A model generated the notes under the pieces. It was not told the origin of the DNA. It did not search any database and worked only from the letters and a program-made list of their open reading frames with translations. 64,000 nucleotides of DNA from positions 8,988-72,987 of the forward strand of contig JAYUED010000195.1 of assembly GCA_043739385.1 (NCBI GenBank). The letters are read 5' to 3'. This document shows, piece after piece, positions 34,582 through 43,384 of this stretch. Position 1 is the first letter of the stretch, and every line of letters starts with the position of its first letter. This DNA is from Defluviibacillus sp043739385 (GTDB taxonomy: Bacteria > Pseudomonadota > Gammaproteobacteria > Burkholderiales > Burkholderiaceae_C). Position numbers and translations under genes: made by a program.

Positions 34582-36642
34582 ATGTTTACCAAAATTCTCA
34601 TCGCTAACCGGGGCGAAATCGCCTGCCGCGTCATCCTCACCGCCCGCAAAATGGGTATCAAAACTGTCGCCGTTTACTCGGATGCCGACAAAGATGCTCG
34701 CCATGTGGCGCTGGCGGATGAGGCCGTCAACATTGGCCCAGCACCCAGCCGCGAGAGCTATCTTGTCGCCGAAAAAATCATCGCAGCTTGCAAACAAACA
34801 GGTGCGCAGGCCGTACATCCTGGTTACGGATTTTTGAGTGAAAACGCCAGTTTCGCCAAGCGCGTGGAAGAAGAGGGCATTGTTTTCATCGGCCCCAAGC
34901 ACTATTCCATCGCCGCTATGGGCGACAAGATTGAATCTAAAAAGCTAGCGGGCAAGGCAGGCGTGAACTGTATCCCTGGCGTTAATGATGCGATTGAAAC
35001 CGCTGAAGCTGCCGTTGAAATTGCCAAAAGTATTGGCTATCCGGTGATGATTAAAGCCAGCGCGGGCGGTGGCGGTAAGGGTTTGCGGGTGGCGTTCAAC
35101 GACAAAGAAGCGTTTGAGGGCTTCACGAGTTGCCGTAACGAGGCACGCAACAGCTTTGGTGATGACCGTGTATTCATTGAGAAATTTGTCGAAGAACCCC
35201 GCCACATCGAAATCCAGTTGATTGGCGATAGTCAGGGCAACGTGATTTACCTCAATGAACGCGAATGCTCTATCCAGCGTCGCCACCAAAAAGTGATTGA
35301 AGAAGCGCCGTCGCCGTTCATCACGGACGCTACGCGCAAAGCCATGGGCGAGCAGGCTGTCTTGCTGGCCAAAGCGGTGAAGTACCAAAGCGCGGGTACC
35401 GTCGAATTTGTGGTCGGTAAAGACCAGAGTTTCTACTTCCTGGAGATGAACACCCGCTTGCAGGTGGAGCATCCCGTCACCGAGTGCATTACCGGGCTGG
35501 ACTTGGTGGAGTTGATGATCCGCGTTGCAGCGGGTGAGCCACTACCGCTGACGCAGGCTGAGGTGAAGCGCGAAGGCTGGGCCATCGAGTGCCGTATCAA
35601 CGCGGAAGACCCGTTTCGCAACTTTTTGCCATCTACAGGACGCCTGGTGCGCTTTCAGCCGCCCAAAGAGACGATGTTCGCATCGGACACCTCGCAGTGG
35701 CAGGGTGTGCGGGTGGATACGGGTGTGCAAGACGGCGGTGAGATTCCGATGTTTTACGACTCGATGATCGCCAAACTCATCGTCCACGGCAAAGACCGGC
35801 TGGACGCGATTGCCAAGATGCGTGAGGCATTGAACGGTTTTGTGATTCGCGGCATCAGCAGCAATATCCCGTTTCAGGCCGCGCTGCTGGCGCATGCCAA
35901 ATTTGTGGCGGGGGATTTCAATACCGGCTTTATCGCTGAAAACTACGGCAAAGGCTTCTCCGCTGCGGACGTGCCACACGATGACCCGCAGTTGCTAACA
36001 GCCCTCGCGGCTTATGTACAGCGCCGCGTACTGGCGCGGGCATCGGGCCTTACTGGTCAGTTGGCGGGGCACGGCTTCAAGGTGGGCGAAGATTTTGTGG
36101 TGATCGCTTTGGGTGCTGGGGGACAGAACCAGCCGCAACAGGTTAGCGTTACAGATTTTGAAGCCGCATCGGGCTCTAGCGCCATTCAGGTGGGGACCAA
36201 TCGTTATGAAATTTGTAGCAACTGGCATTTGGGTAGCGTGCGCATACGGGGTACGGTGAACGGCCAGCCCTTCACCGCCCAAGTCGAGCGTGGTGGCCCT
36301 GGTGCGTCACTTAAAAACCCACTGGCCATTCGTGTGGCGCATAACGGGACGCAGTTGGACGCAATGGTGCTTTCCCCCAGAGCTGCTGAGCTGCATGTAC
36401 TGATGCCGCACAAAGCACCGCCAGATATGAGCCGCTTTGTGCTGTCTCCTATGCCCGGCTTGCTGGTAGAGGTGGCAGTACAGCCCGGCCAAAAAGTGCA
36501 GGCAGGCGAGCGTGTGGCGGTGATTGAAGCGATGAAGATGGAAAACGTGCTGTTTGCGACAGCTGATGGCGTCGTTGCTAAAGTGATGGCCAGCAAGGGC
36601 GAATCGCTGACAGTCGATCAACCGATTATCGAATTTGCTTGA
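34582..36642 (+). CDS. pccA: Propionyl-CoA carboxylase alpha subunit (biotin carboxylase + BCCP)
   Basis: 686 residues. Residues 1-450 are biotin carboxylase: ANRGEIACRVI, the ATP-grasp glycine loop SAGGGGKG, NERECSIQRRHQKVIEE and EMNTRLQVEHPVTE. A middle region holds the BT linker domain. The C-terminal ~75 residues are the biotinyl domain with EAMKMEN; the biotinylated Lys is residue 652. It carboxylates biotin with ATP and bicarbonate for PccB. It lies between pccB and a small cupin gene. Confidence 0.96.
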   Translation: MFTKILIANRGEIACRVILTARKMGIKTVAVYSDADKDARHVALADEAVNIGPAPSRESYLVAEKIIAACKQTGAQAVHPGYGFLSENASFAKRVEEEGIVFIGPKHYSIAAMGDKIESKKLAGKAGVNCIPGVNDAIETAEAAVEIAKSIGYPVMIKASAGGGGKGLRVAFNDKEAFEGFTSCRNEARNSFGDDRVFIEKFVEEPRHIEIQLIGDSQGNVIYLNERECSIQRRHQKVIEEAPSPFITDATRKAMGEQAVLLAKAVKYQSAGTVEFVVGKDQSFYFLEMNTRLQVEHPVTECITGLDLVELMIRVAAGEPLPLTQAEVKREGWAIECRINAEDPFRNFLPSTGRLVRFQPPKETMFASDTSQWQGVRVDTGVQDGGEIPMFYDSMIAKLIVHGKDRLDAIAKMREALNGFVIRGISSNIPFQAALLAHAKFVAGDFNTGFIAENYGKGFSAADVPHDDPQLLTALAAYVQRRVLARASGLTGQLAGHGFKVGEDFVVIALGAGGQNQPQQVSVTDFEAASGSSAIQVGTNRYEICSNWHLGSVRIRGTVNGQPFTAQVERGGPGASLKNPLAIRVAHNGTQLDAMVLSPRAAELHVLMPHKAPPDMSRFVLSPMPGLLVEVAVQPGQKVQAGERVAVIEAMKMENVLFATADGVVAKVMASKGESLTVDQPIIEFA

Positions 36643-36662
36643 CCAAAGCCATACGTTTAATC

Positions 36663-36711
36663 CGTAATCCCTAGTTCGTAATCAGTATTCTGTATTCTGT
36701 ATTTCGTAATC
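36663..36711 (+). repeat. Short direct repeats between pccA and the cupin gene
   Basis: CGTAATC occurs at 36663-36669, 36677-36683 and 36705-36711, and TATTCTG occurs twice in tandem at 36686-36699. This low-complexity spacer shows no gene or stable hairpin. Confidence 0.5.
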
Positions 36712-36753
36712 TTCAACACTTAACCCACCACCCGTAACCCAAAAGGTACTCTC

Positions 36754-37035
36754 ATGACGCTGCACGAATTTGAAGCTGCTTTAAAAGCCGACCACTACAG
36801 TGAAGTCGTGCCGATCACTCGAGCCGCAGGTTATGCCATGAACGCCCACAGCCACACCTTTGACGCCCGTGCGTTGATTACGGCAGGTGAATTCACCCTG
36901 GTCTTGGGTGGTGTGGCGCGCACTTACGCTGTGGGTGATATTTTTCAATTGCCTGCAGGTACGTTGCATGAAGAGCGTTCGGGGCCTGACGGCGCGAGTT
37001 ATCTGGCGGGGCGCAGAGAAGTGCTTTCAGCATGA
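36754..37035 (+). CDS. Small cupin-domain protein of the propionate operon
   Basis: 93 residues, a single cupin fold: NAHSHTFDARALITAGEF (metal-binding His residues), then VGDIFQLPAGTLHEERSG with another His and Glu. It is cytosolic, with no signal peptide. Its substrate is unknown. Its stop overlaps the start of the VOC gene (ATGA), so it is translationally coupled to it and presumably shares the pathway. Confidence 0.85.
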   Translation: MTLHEFEAALKADHYSEVVPITRAAGYAMNAHSHTFDARALITAGEFTLVLGGVARTYAVGDIFQLPAGTLHEERSGPDGASYLAGRREVLSA

Positions 37036-37529
37036 CCGCGCGCCCTTTCAAAGTTTTGGGTATCCAGCAAATCGCCATTGGTGGTACCGACAAAATGCGC
37101 TTACAAAGACTGTGGGTGGATCTGTTTGGTCTGGAGGTTACCGGCACCTTCAAAAGTGAGCGCGAGAATGTAGATGAAGACATCTGCATGCTGGGTTTTG
37201 GTCCATTCAAGGTTGAAGTGGATTTGATGCAACCGCTGGACATCGAAAAAAAACCTGCCGTTCACACCACGCCGTTGAACCACGTTGGTCTGTGGATTGA
37301 CGATTTACCTGCCGCAGTAACTTGGCTCAGCGCTCAGGGCCTGCGTTTTGCACCTGGCGGTATCCGCAAAGGCGCAGCAGGTTTTGATATCTGCTTTGTG
37401 CATCCCAAGGGCAATGACGAGTTGCCTCTGAGCGGGGAAGGTGTGTTGATTGAATTGGTACAGGCACCTGAAGAGGTGGTGAGTGCATTTTCAACGTTGG
37501 CTGCTGCACATCAAAGCCTAGCGCTATAA
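37032..37529 (+). CDS. VOC/glyoxalase-fold protein, possible methylmalonyl-CoA epimerase
   Basis: 165 residues with two VOC beta-alpha-beta repeats: GIQQIAIGGTDKMRLQRLW and NHVGLWIDDLPAAVTWLSAQG. The ligand candidates are Gln in IQQIAIG, His in LNHVGLW and Glu in LIELVQAP. In typical methylmalonyl-CoA epimerase the first ligand is His (DHVA). Position after pccA makes an epimerase role (S to R methylmalonyl-CoA) attractive, and no other epimerase is in the window, but the first-ligand change and the long loop (HPKGNDELPLSGEG) leave room for a lactoylglutathione lyase-like function. Confidence 0.75.
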   Translation: MTARPFKVLGIQQIAIGGTDKMRLQRLWVDLFGLEVTGTFKSERENVDEDICMLGFGPFKVEVDLMQPLDIEKKPAVHTTPLNHVGLWIDDLPAAVTWLSAQGLRFAPGGIRKGAAGFDICFVHPKGNDELPLSGEGVLIELVQAPEEVVSAFSTLAAAHQSLAL

Positions 37530-37679
37530 AAATGAAAGCACAAACGAAAGCACAAGCGCAAGCAAAAATGCCGGTCACTACGAGACATTAAAGGTTAAGG
37601 GGTAAGCAACCCCCTAACGGCCCGGGCTACTGCTTGTCCCCTATAGTTGAAGTCTTCCGAAGTACCCCGAAGGATGAAG

Positions 37680-40028
37680 ATGGCAAGCTTAGACAAAACC
37701 TCGAACAATGGGGAGTCACTGGGTATCTGGTCGCTTGGGATGTGGTTTCTGCGGCGTGTGCGGTTTCCTATCAAGCTGGGCTTACTTGCAGCCATTATTC
37801 TTCTCCCCATGGTTTTGGTGGCGCTTCGTTTGTTCATAAGCCAAGCCGAGGCGGTTGCCTCCACAAATGCAGAGATTGAGGGTTTGAAGGTGATCAAGCC
37901 CACGGTTGCACTTGTGACGCAGTTGCAAAAGCACCGGGGGCAAAATAGCTTGGTCTTGGCCGGCAATGCGGCAGTCATTCCGGCACGCGATGAAACCAGG
38001 CGCCTGGCGGTGGCGGCCTTGGTAAGCGTGGATGCCGCTGTAGCGTCGGTACCTGGCTTGAAGCTTGACTCTGACTGGAACGCTTTGCGCCAGCGTGCTC
38101 AGGCTCTAACTACTGATCAGCCGGGTGCTAAAGCCGCTGAGAGCTTTAAGCTGCACACAGATGCCGTGCAAGCATTACAGCAATTCATTTATCTGTTGGC
38201 TGACCGCTCTACATTGTTGTTTGACCCTGAGCCCGCGCCCTACATGCTGATGGATGCGTTGGTTTCGCGCATTGGCCCGTGGTCTGAGCAAATTGGTCAG
38301 TTACGGGGAATGGGAGCGGCCCATTTGGTTGCAGCAACCCCCGATTTGATGGCGCGTTCAGGGCTGCTGGCAAGGGCCGACCGATTGACCCAAACGGCGT
38401 CTGACAGCAAGTTTATCCTGTCCTTATTGACACCGTATGACAACGTGCCGTTGGGCGTGGCAGAGGCGATTGAAAACTCGCTTGCATTCACTTCAGCTTC
38501 CCGGGCTGCCTTTGGCGTTGATGCGCCTTCCAGTGACAGCGTGGCTTATTTCACAGTGGGCACCCGGGCGATAGAGGCAGTGTTGGCTGTCAATGCGAAA
38601 TTGCAAGACAGGCTGGAATTTTTGCTACTGACCCGTGCTGACAAACTGCAGCAAGAGCGCACGCTGTTAGCCGTTGCTTTGCTCGGAGGGATCGCTCTGC
38701 TGGCTTACCTGATGATCTGTTTTTACCGTACCTTCAGTATTGATTTGGGGCGACTCAGCTATGCGTTGACGCAAGTGTCACAGGGGAACTTGCGAGTGAA
38801 GGCGACTGTACGTGGTCGCGATGAGATTGGGGATTTGGCCAATTTGTTGCAAGTGATGATCCGCAATGTATCGGCCATGGTGGCGGCTGTTGGCAGTGAT
38901 TCCGCTTTGGTGGCGTACGCTGGTCGCAACCTGAGTGAGGGCAATGAAGACCTTGCCAACCGCACCGAGCAGCAAGCTGCAAACCTGGAGCAAACGGCAG
39001 CCAGCGTGCAAGAGCTTGCATCCACCGTACAGCAAAATGCGGAATCAGCAAAAGCTGTCGACCTACAGGCAGTACAGGTTCGCACACTAGCGGATGAAGG
39101 CGCGCAGTCGATGACGGCAGCGATTATCTCGGTCGAGGCCATTCAGCAAAGTGCTCAGCGCATGAGCGACATCATCAGCGTGATCGACAGTCTGGCTTTT
39201 CAGACGAATATCTTGGCATTGAACGCCGCCGTGGAAGCTGCACGGGCTGGAGAGCAAGGCCGGGGCTTTGCGGTAGTTGCCAGCGAGGTGCGCTTGCTTG
39301 CCAAGCGTTCAGCCGAAAGTGCCAAGGAAATCCGCCAGTTAATACAAGCCTCCACCGCCCAAGTGGGAGCCAGCGTAGGGCAAATTCGTGTAGCAGGTGA
39401 ACGCATTGCACAAATTGTGAACGGTATCCGTGAAGTGGCGACTACGCTGTCGCATATCTCTACGGCCAATGCGGAGCAAAGCGCAGGTATCAAAGAAATC
39501 TCGCAGGCGGTTATGCAGCTCGATGAAATCACCCAGCGTAATGGCGAGATGGTGGAGCGCGCTGTGCGTCAGTCTCACAGTCTTGAGCAAAGGGCATCCA
39601 CGTTGACCGAAATGGCCTCTGAATTCAAGCTGTTGCAAGGTACGGCCTACGAAGCCAGTGCATTGATGGATAACGCTACAGCTTACCGAAGCACGTGCAG
39701 CAGCAAAGACGCCTTTTTGCGTGGTTTGACCGATGCCAGCAACGGTTTTTGCGAGCGTGATATGTATGTTTTTGCACTCAACGCCAGTGGCACGTACTTG
39801 GCATTCGCTGGTAACCCCGCCAAGATCAACACGCGCGTGCAAGACGTACCCGGTATTGACGGTGATGGTCTGATTCATGCCATCGTGACACAAGCCGAGG
39901 AGCAACCGGGCTGGGTGCTGTATGACATCACCAATCCCACTACTGGCACGGTACAGACCAAAATGTCGTTTGTTCGCCGTATTGATGACGTGTACGTGGG
40001 CTGCGGCGTCTACAAATCATTGGCATAA
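37680..40028 (+). CDS. Methyl-accepting chemotaxis protein with C-terminal Cache-like domain
   Basis: I chose the ATG at 37680 (AAGG lies seven bases upstream), giving 782 residues. There is one membrane span near residues 22-45, a ~280-residue periplasmic helical sensor (QLQKHRGQNSLVLAG, ADRSTLLFDPEPAPYM), a second span (LLAVALLGGIALLAYLMICF), HAMP, and a signalling domain with the hairpin tip DSLAFQTNILALNAAVEAAR. After this come ~120 further residues (SSKDAFLRGLTDASNGFC, YVFALNASGTYLAFAGNP, GWVLYDITNPTTG) that look like a single Cache/PilJ-type sensor on the cytosolic side. It should signal to CheA/CheW. No che genes are in the window. Confidence 0.88.
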   Translation: MASLDKTSNNGESLGIWSLGMWFLRRVRFPIKLGLLAAIILLPMVLVALRLFISQAEAVASTNAEIEGLKVIKPTVALVTQLQKHRGQNSLVLAGNAAVIPARDETRRLAVAALVSVDAAVASVPGLKLDSDWNALRQRAQALTTDQPGAKAAESFKLHTDAVQALQQFIYLLADRSTLLFDPEPAPYMLMDALVSRIGPWSEQIGQLRGMGAAHLVAATPDLMARSGLLARADRLTQTASDSKFILSLLTPYDNVPLGVAEAIENSLAFTSASRAAFGVDAPSSDSVAYFTVGTRAIEAVLAVNAKLQDRLEFLLLTRADKLQQERTLLAVALLGGIALLAYLMICFYRTFSIDLGRLSYALTQVSQGNLRVKATVRGRDEIGDLANLLQVMIRNVSAMVAAVGSDSALVAYAGRNLSEGNEDLANRTEQQAANLEQTAASVQELASTVQQNAESAKAVDLQAVQVRTLADEGAQSMTAAIISVEAIQQSAQRMSDIISVIDSLAFQTNILALNAAVEAARAGEQGRGFAVVASEVRLLAKRSAESAKEIRQLIQASTAQVGASVGQIRVAGERIAQIVNGIREVATTLSHISTANAEQSAGIKEISQAVMQLDEITQRNGEMVERAVRQSHSLEQRASTLTEMASEFKLLQGTAYEASALMDNATAYRSTCSSKDAFLRGLTDASNGFCERDMYVFALNASGTYLAFAGNPAKINTRVQDVPGIDGDGLIHAIVTQAEEQPGWVLYDITNPTTGTVQTKMSFVRRIDDVYVGCGVYKSLA

Positions 40029-40098
40029 GCGCAGAGCCAAGTGAATGCCGCTTAATGGCTGATTAATGATTTTTTAAGGGGGCGGTTGAGGCCACGGA

Positions 40099-40755
40099 CT
40101 ATGGGGCTTGAAGGCGTTCGCGGGCTCGGGCCATGGCCAAGGCGATGAGCGCTTGCTTCGCATCCTGAGGTTCACCCATTACGACAGCGTCTTCACCTTG
40201 CGCAGGAGAAGTCGTTTTAGGCAGTTTAACGGGGCGCAAAATTTGTTGAAGTGCATCCCGTTTTAATCTATCGCTACGTAACTCATAGCGCTCACGCGCT
40301 TGCTGTGCTTGCATTTCTGACCAAGCCGCCCAACCGGTGTTCGCATCGCTGGCATTTTCCAGCACGATGCAGTCTACCGGGCATACGGGCAAGCAGAGTT
40401 CGCAGCCGGTGCAGTAGATCTCCTGCACCGTATGCATTACCTTGTTGGTCCCGATGATGGCATCGGTCGGGCAGGCTGCAATGCACAGCGTACAGCCAAT
40501 ACACCAGTTTTCATCAATGAACGCGACGCTACGAGGTGTCTCTGAGCCGTGTGCAGGGTTCAGTGGCAGCACAGGTAGGCCGGTAATTGCTGAGAGCCGT
40601 ACGATGCCCTCATCGCCACCTGGTGGGCACTGGTTGATGGCTGCACCGTCGGCCGCTATGGCTTGGGCGTAGGCTGCACAGTCTGGGAAGCCGCAGCGGG
40701 TGCATTGCGTTTGTGGCAATGCATCCAGCAGCCGCTGAGCTAACAACGAGTTCAC
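40099..40755 (-). CDS. rsxB: RsxB/RnfB-like electron transport ferredoxin
   Basis: 218 residues. The N-terminal Fe-S domain has QCTRCGFPDCAAYAQAI followed by a Cys in QCPPGG. Two 4Fe-4S ferredoxin motifs follow: CIGCTLCIAACP and CTGCELCLPVCP. This is the soluble beta-proteobacterial RnfB type without the N-terminal membrane helix, found alone outside an rnf operon. It likely carries electrons to other Fe-S proteins. The C-terminal ~80 residues are an Ala/Arg-rich helix. It is followed by a chemoreceptor on the other strand and lies just after phaZ. Confidence 0.88.
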   Translation of the reverse strand: MNSLLAQRLLDALPQTQCTRCGFPDCAAYAQAIAADGAAINQCPPGGDEGIVRLSAITGLPVLPLNPAHGSETPRSVAFIDENWCIGCTLCIAACPTDAIIGTNKVMHTVQEIYCTGCELCLPVCPVDCIVLENASDANTGWAAWSEMQAQQARERYELRSDRLKRDALQQILRPVKLPKTTSPAQGEDAVVMGEPQDAKQALIALAMARARERLQAP

Positions 40756-40789
40756 GTTGACAACGCTGCAGCGCTGGGATAGCGCTTAA

Positions 40790-42199
40790 TTAGCGCCTGT
40801 TGCTCGATTTGCCATTTTGCTTGGTACTGATCATTAGTTCCGCCGCAGGTACTGTGATTGCATCTGCTACGGTGGTGATGACAATAGGAGCGGATGAAGC
40901 TGACGCCGTCTTCACTGAAGCAGAATTTCGGATTACCGCATGGTGTTGCAAGATAAACTGCTTTACCGCTGGGTACACTACTTCGCGCCAACGCCGACCG
41001 GCGAAGATGCCGTAATGGCCTGCGCCTGCGGCCTCCAAGTGCTGGTGCTGGTCAGCTGGGATGCCGCTGCACAGATCGTGCGCCGCTTGGGTCTGGCCAG
41101 AGCCGGAGATGTCGTCCAGCTCACCTTCAACGGTCAGCAGGGCGGTGGTAGTAATGTCGGCGGGACGAACGCGTGCCACTTGGCCATCCACACCCTTCAC
41201 GTCCCAGGTGCCTTTGACCAAGCTGTAATCCTGAAATACAGTGTGAATAGTTTCCAGGTAGTAATCAGCGTCCATGTCGAGCACGGCGTTGTATTCGTCG
41301 TAGAACTTGCGGTGTGCTTCGACGCTGGCATCGTCGCCTTTGATCAGGTCTTTAAAGTAGTCGTAATGGCTACTAGCATGGCGGTCTGGGTTCATCGCCA
41401 CAAAGCCGGTGTGCTGCAAAAAGCCCGGATACACGCGACGACCGGCGCCAGGGAAGCTCTTGGGCACGGTGTAAATCACGTTGTTCTCAAACCAGGAGTA
41501 CGGCTTGTTCATCGCAAGGTTGTTTACGGCGGTGGGTGATTTTCTGGCGTCAATTGGGCCGCCCATCATAGTCATGCTGAGGGGGGTGGTTTCGCCGCGT
41601 GAAGCCATCAGTGACACAGCAGCCAACACAGGCACGGTAGGCTGGCATACGCTCACTACGTGGCAGTTGCCGTAAATACCTTGCAGGTGACGGATGAACT
41701 CTTGTACGTAGTTGATGTAGTCGTCCAGGTGAAATTCACCTTCCGACATGGGCACCAGGCGGGCGTTGCGCCAGTCGGTCACATACACCTTATGGTCTTT
41801 GAGCATTGTGCCCACCGTGTCACGCAGCAGTGTGGCGTAGTGGCCCGACAGGGGGGCCACGATCAGCACAGGGGGTTGACCTTTGAGCTTGGCCAGAGTT
41901 TCGATGTTGTCAGAAAACCGCTTGAAACGGCGCAACTCGCAAAACGGCTTGTTCAGCTCAATGCGCTCATGAATAGCAATGTCCACCCCGTCAACATTGA
42001 CTGTACGGATATCGAAACTGGGTTTCTCGTAGTCTTTGCCCAAGCGGTAAACCAGATCAAAGCCCGCAGACATCCGTTGCGAATAGGGGTTTTGGCCGAA
42101 CATGCTTAGCGGATTGCCCAGCATTTTGGCTGTCGCTTGAGAAAAATCAGCAAAGGGCTCCATCATGGAGCGCTGGGATTCATAAATTTGATACAGCAT
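40790..42199 (-). CDS. phaZ: Intracellular polyhydroxyalkanoate depolymerase
   Basis: I chose the ATG at 42199 (MLYQIYESQRS), giving 469 residues. It belongs to the PhaZ1 type whose nucleophile is Cys: VSVCQPTVP, Cys at about residue 185. Other blocks are PVLIVAPLSGHYATLLRDTV, VYVTDWRNARLVP and the C-terminal catalytic His in AGHYGIFAGRRW. It hydrolyses PHB in storage granules. The last ~45 residues (SASVKTASASSAPIV...) are a variable tail. A palindrome with PhaR-like half-sites lies 27 bases upstream. It suggests the host stores PHB. Confidence 0.93.
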   Translation of the reverse strand: MLYQIYESQRSMMEPFADFSQATAKMLGNPLSMFGQNPYSQRMSAGFDLVYRLGKDYEKPSFDIRTVNVDGVDIAIHERIELNKPFCELRRFKRFSDNIETLAKLKGQPPVLIVAPLSGHYATLLRDTVGTMLKDHKVYVTDWRNARLVPMSEGEFHLDDYINYVQEFIRHLQGIYGNCHVVSVCQPTVPVLAAVSLMASRGETTPLSMTMMGGPIDARKSPTAVNNLAMNKPYSWFENNVIYTVPKSFPGAGRRVYPGFLQHTGFVAMNPDRHASSHYDYFKDLIKGDDASVEAHRKFYDEYNAVLDMDADYYLETIHTVFQDYSLVKGTWDVKGVDGQVARVRPADITTTALLTVEGELDDISGSGQTQAAHDLCSGIPADQHQHLEAAGAGHYGIFAGRRWREVVYPAVKQFILQHHAVIRNSASVKTASASSAPIVITTVADAITVPAAELMISTKQNGKSSNRR

Positions 42200-42225
42200 G
42201 GGGGAATCCGGTTTTGACAAGAATG

Positions 42226-42236
42226 TTGCAGTGCAA
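42226..42236. promoter_or_regulatory. Possible PhaR operator upstream of phaZ
   Basis: TTGCAGTGCAA is a perfect palindrome around a central G. PhaR regulators of PHB metabolism bind TGC/GCA-rich palindromes of this kind. It lies in the phaZ leader; a further TTGCA half-site occurs near 42313. It is a short motif, so chance occurrence is possible. Confidence 0.4.
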
Positions 42237-42386
42237 TATAACAGCAGTATTGATGTTTCATGTGGAGTGAAAACACCAATATGAAGCAAACAATTACATA
42301 ATTTGATTATGTTGTTGCATTTTCAATACCCTCATACCTAAAGAAGGCTTGAAATAAATGCTGTGGGAGTGTGAGAAATTCACTGG

Positions 42387-42418
42387 CTGCACTACAGTCT
42401 TTAGGTGTAGTAGTGCAG
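42387..42418 (-). repeat. Hairpin between folD and phaZ
   Basis: CTGCACTAC (42387-42395) and GTAGTGCAG (42410-42418) are exact complements. It lies just after the folD stop on the minus strand. No T-run follows, so it is a weak terminator at best, or an mRNA stabiliser. Confidence 0.35.
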
Positions 42419-42438
42419 TCCGCGTACAGCTTAATTTG

Positions 42439-43296
42439 TCAAGTCCGCTCTGCTGCTTCTAGTGTATTTACAAGAAGCATCGTGATGGTCATTGGCCCTA
42501 CACCGCCGGGCACGGGGGTGATGTAGCCGGCGACTTCTTTCACACCAGCAAAATCAACGTCACCGCACAGCTTGCCCTCTTCATTGCGGTTCATGCCGAC
42601 ATCAAGTACTACAGCGCCGGGTTTAACCATGTCGGCGGTCAGCACGTTGCGCTTGCCCACGGCTGCTACGACCACGTCGGCTTGCCGTGTTATGACCTTC
42701 AAGTCCTGCGTACCACTGTGGCAAATAGTGACGGTGGCATTTTTTTGTAGCAGCATCAACGCCATGGGCTTACCGACTATGTTCGAGCGGCCAATCACCA
42801 CGGCATGCTTGCCTTTCAGGTCGTAGCCAATGCTCTCCAGCATTTTTATGCAGCCGTAGGGCGTGCAGGGCCAAAAACCTGGCATTCCCGTCATCAACGC
42901 ACCAGCGCTGGCGATATGGAAGCCGTCTACGTCTTTCAGTGGAGAAATGGCTTCGATCACTTTTTGGGCGTCGATGTGGGCCGGCAGAGGCAGCTGTACC
43001 AAGATGCCGTGGATGCTGGGGTCGTTGTTCAGCGCCTCAACGCGGGCGAGCAGGGCGGCTTCAGTGAGGGTTGCGTCGTGCTTTTCCAGCAGCGAATAAA
43101 GGCCGTTGTCTTCGCAGGCTTTGACTTTATTGCGCACGTAAACCTGGGAGGCGGCATTGTCACCGACCAAAATCACGGCCAATCCGGGGATGATGCCACG
43201 GGCTTTGAGGGCTGCGGCGCGTTCGGCGACCTGGATACGCAACTGCTTTGAGAGGGCATTGCCGTCGATAAGGTGAGCGGAGGTGGTGGCGGTCAT
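42439..43296 (-). CDS. folD: Methylenetetrahydrofolate dehydrogenase/cyclohydrolase FolD
   Basis: 285 residues. Diagnostic blocks are GLAVILVGDNAASQVYVRNK, the catalytic Lys in VRNKVKACE, GILVQLPLPAHID, DVDGFH, CTPYGCIKML, VVIGRSNIVGKPMALMLL and the C-terminal PGGVGPMTI. It is cytosolic and bifunctional: it oxidises 5,10-methylene-THF with NADP and hydrolyses the methenyl form to 10-formyl-THF, supplying purine synthesis. It lies alone between a response regulator terminator and phaZ. Confidence 0.97.
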   Translation of the reverse strand: MTATTSAHLIDGNALSKQLRIQVAERAAALKARGIIPGLAVILVGDNAASQVYVRNKVKACEDNGLYSLLEKHDATLTEAALLARVEALNNDPSIHGILVQLPLPAHIDAQKVIEAISPLKDVDGFHIASAGALMTGMPGFWPCTPYGCIKMLESIGYDLKGKHAVVIGRSNIVGKPMALMLLQKNATVTICHSGTQDLKVITRQADVVVAAVGKRNVLTADMVKPGAVVLDVGMNRNEEGKLCGDVDFAGVKEVAGYITPVPGGVGPMTITMLLVNTLEAAERT

Positions 43297-43315
43297 ACAG
43301 TAAGCCTTTGAAGTG

Positions 43316-43347
43316 AAAAACGCCCGTTGCGCAAGACAAACGGGCGT
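43316..43347 (-). terminator. Rho-independent terminator after the response regulator
   Basis: Minus strand: ACGCCCGTT (43347-43339) pairs with AACGGGCGT (43328-43320), followed by TTTT. It lies 38 bases after the response regulator stop and just before folD. Confidence 0.88.
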
Positions 43348-43384
43348 AATTTGCTATTAAAAATATAGCGAATGAATTGTAGCG

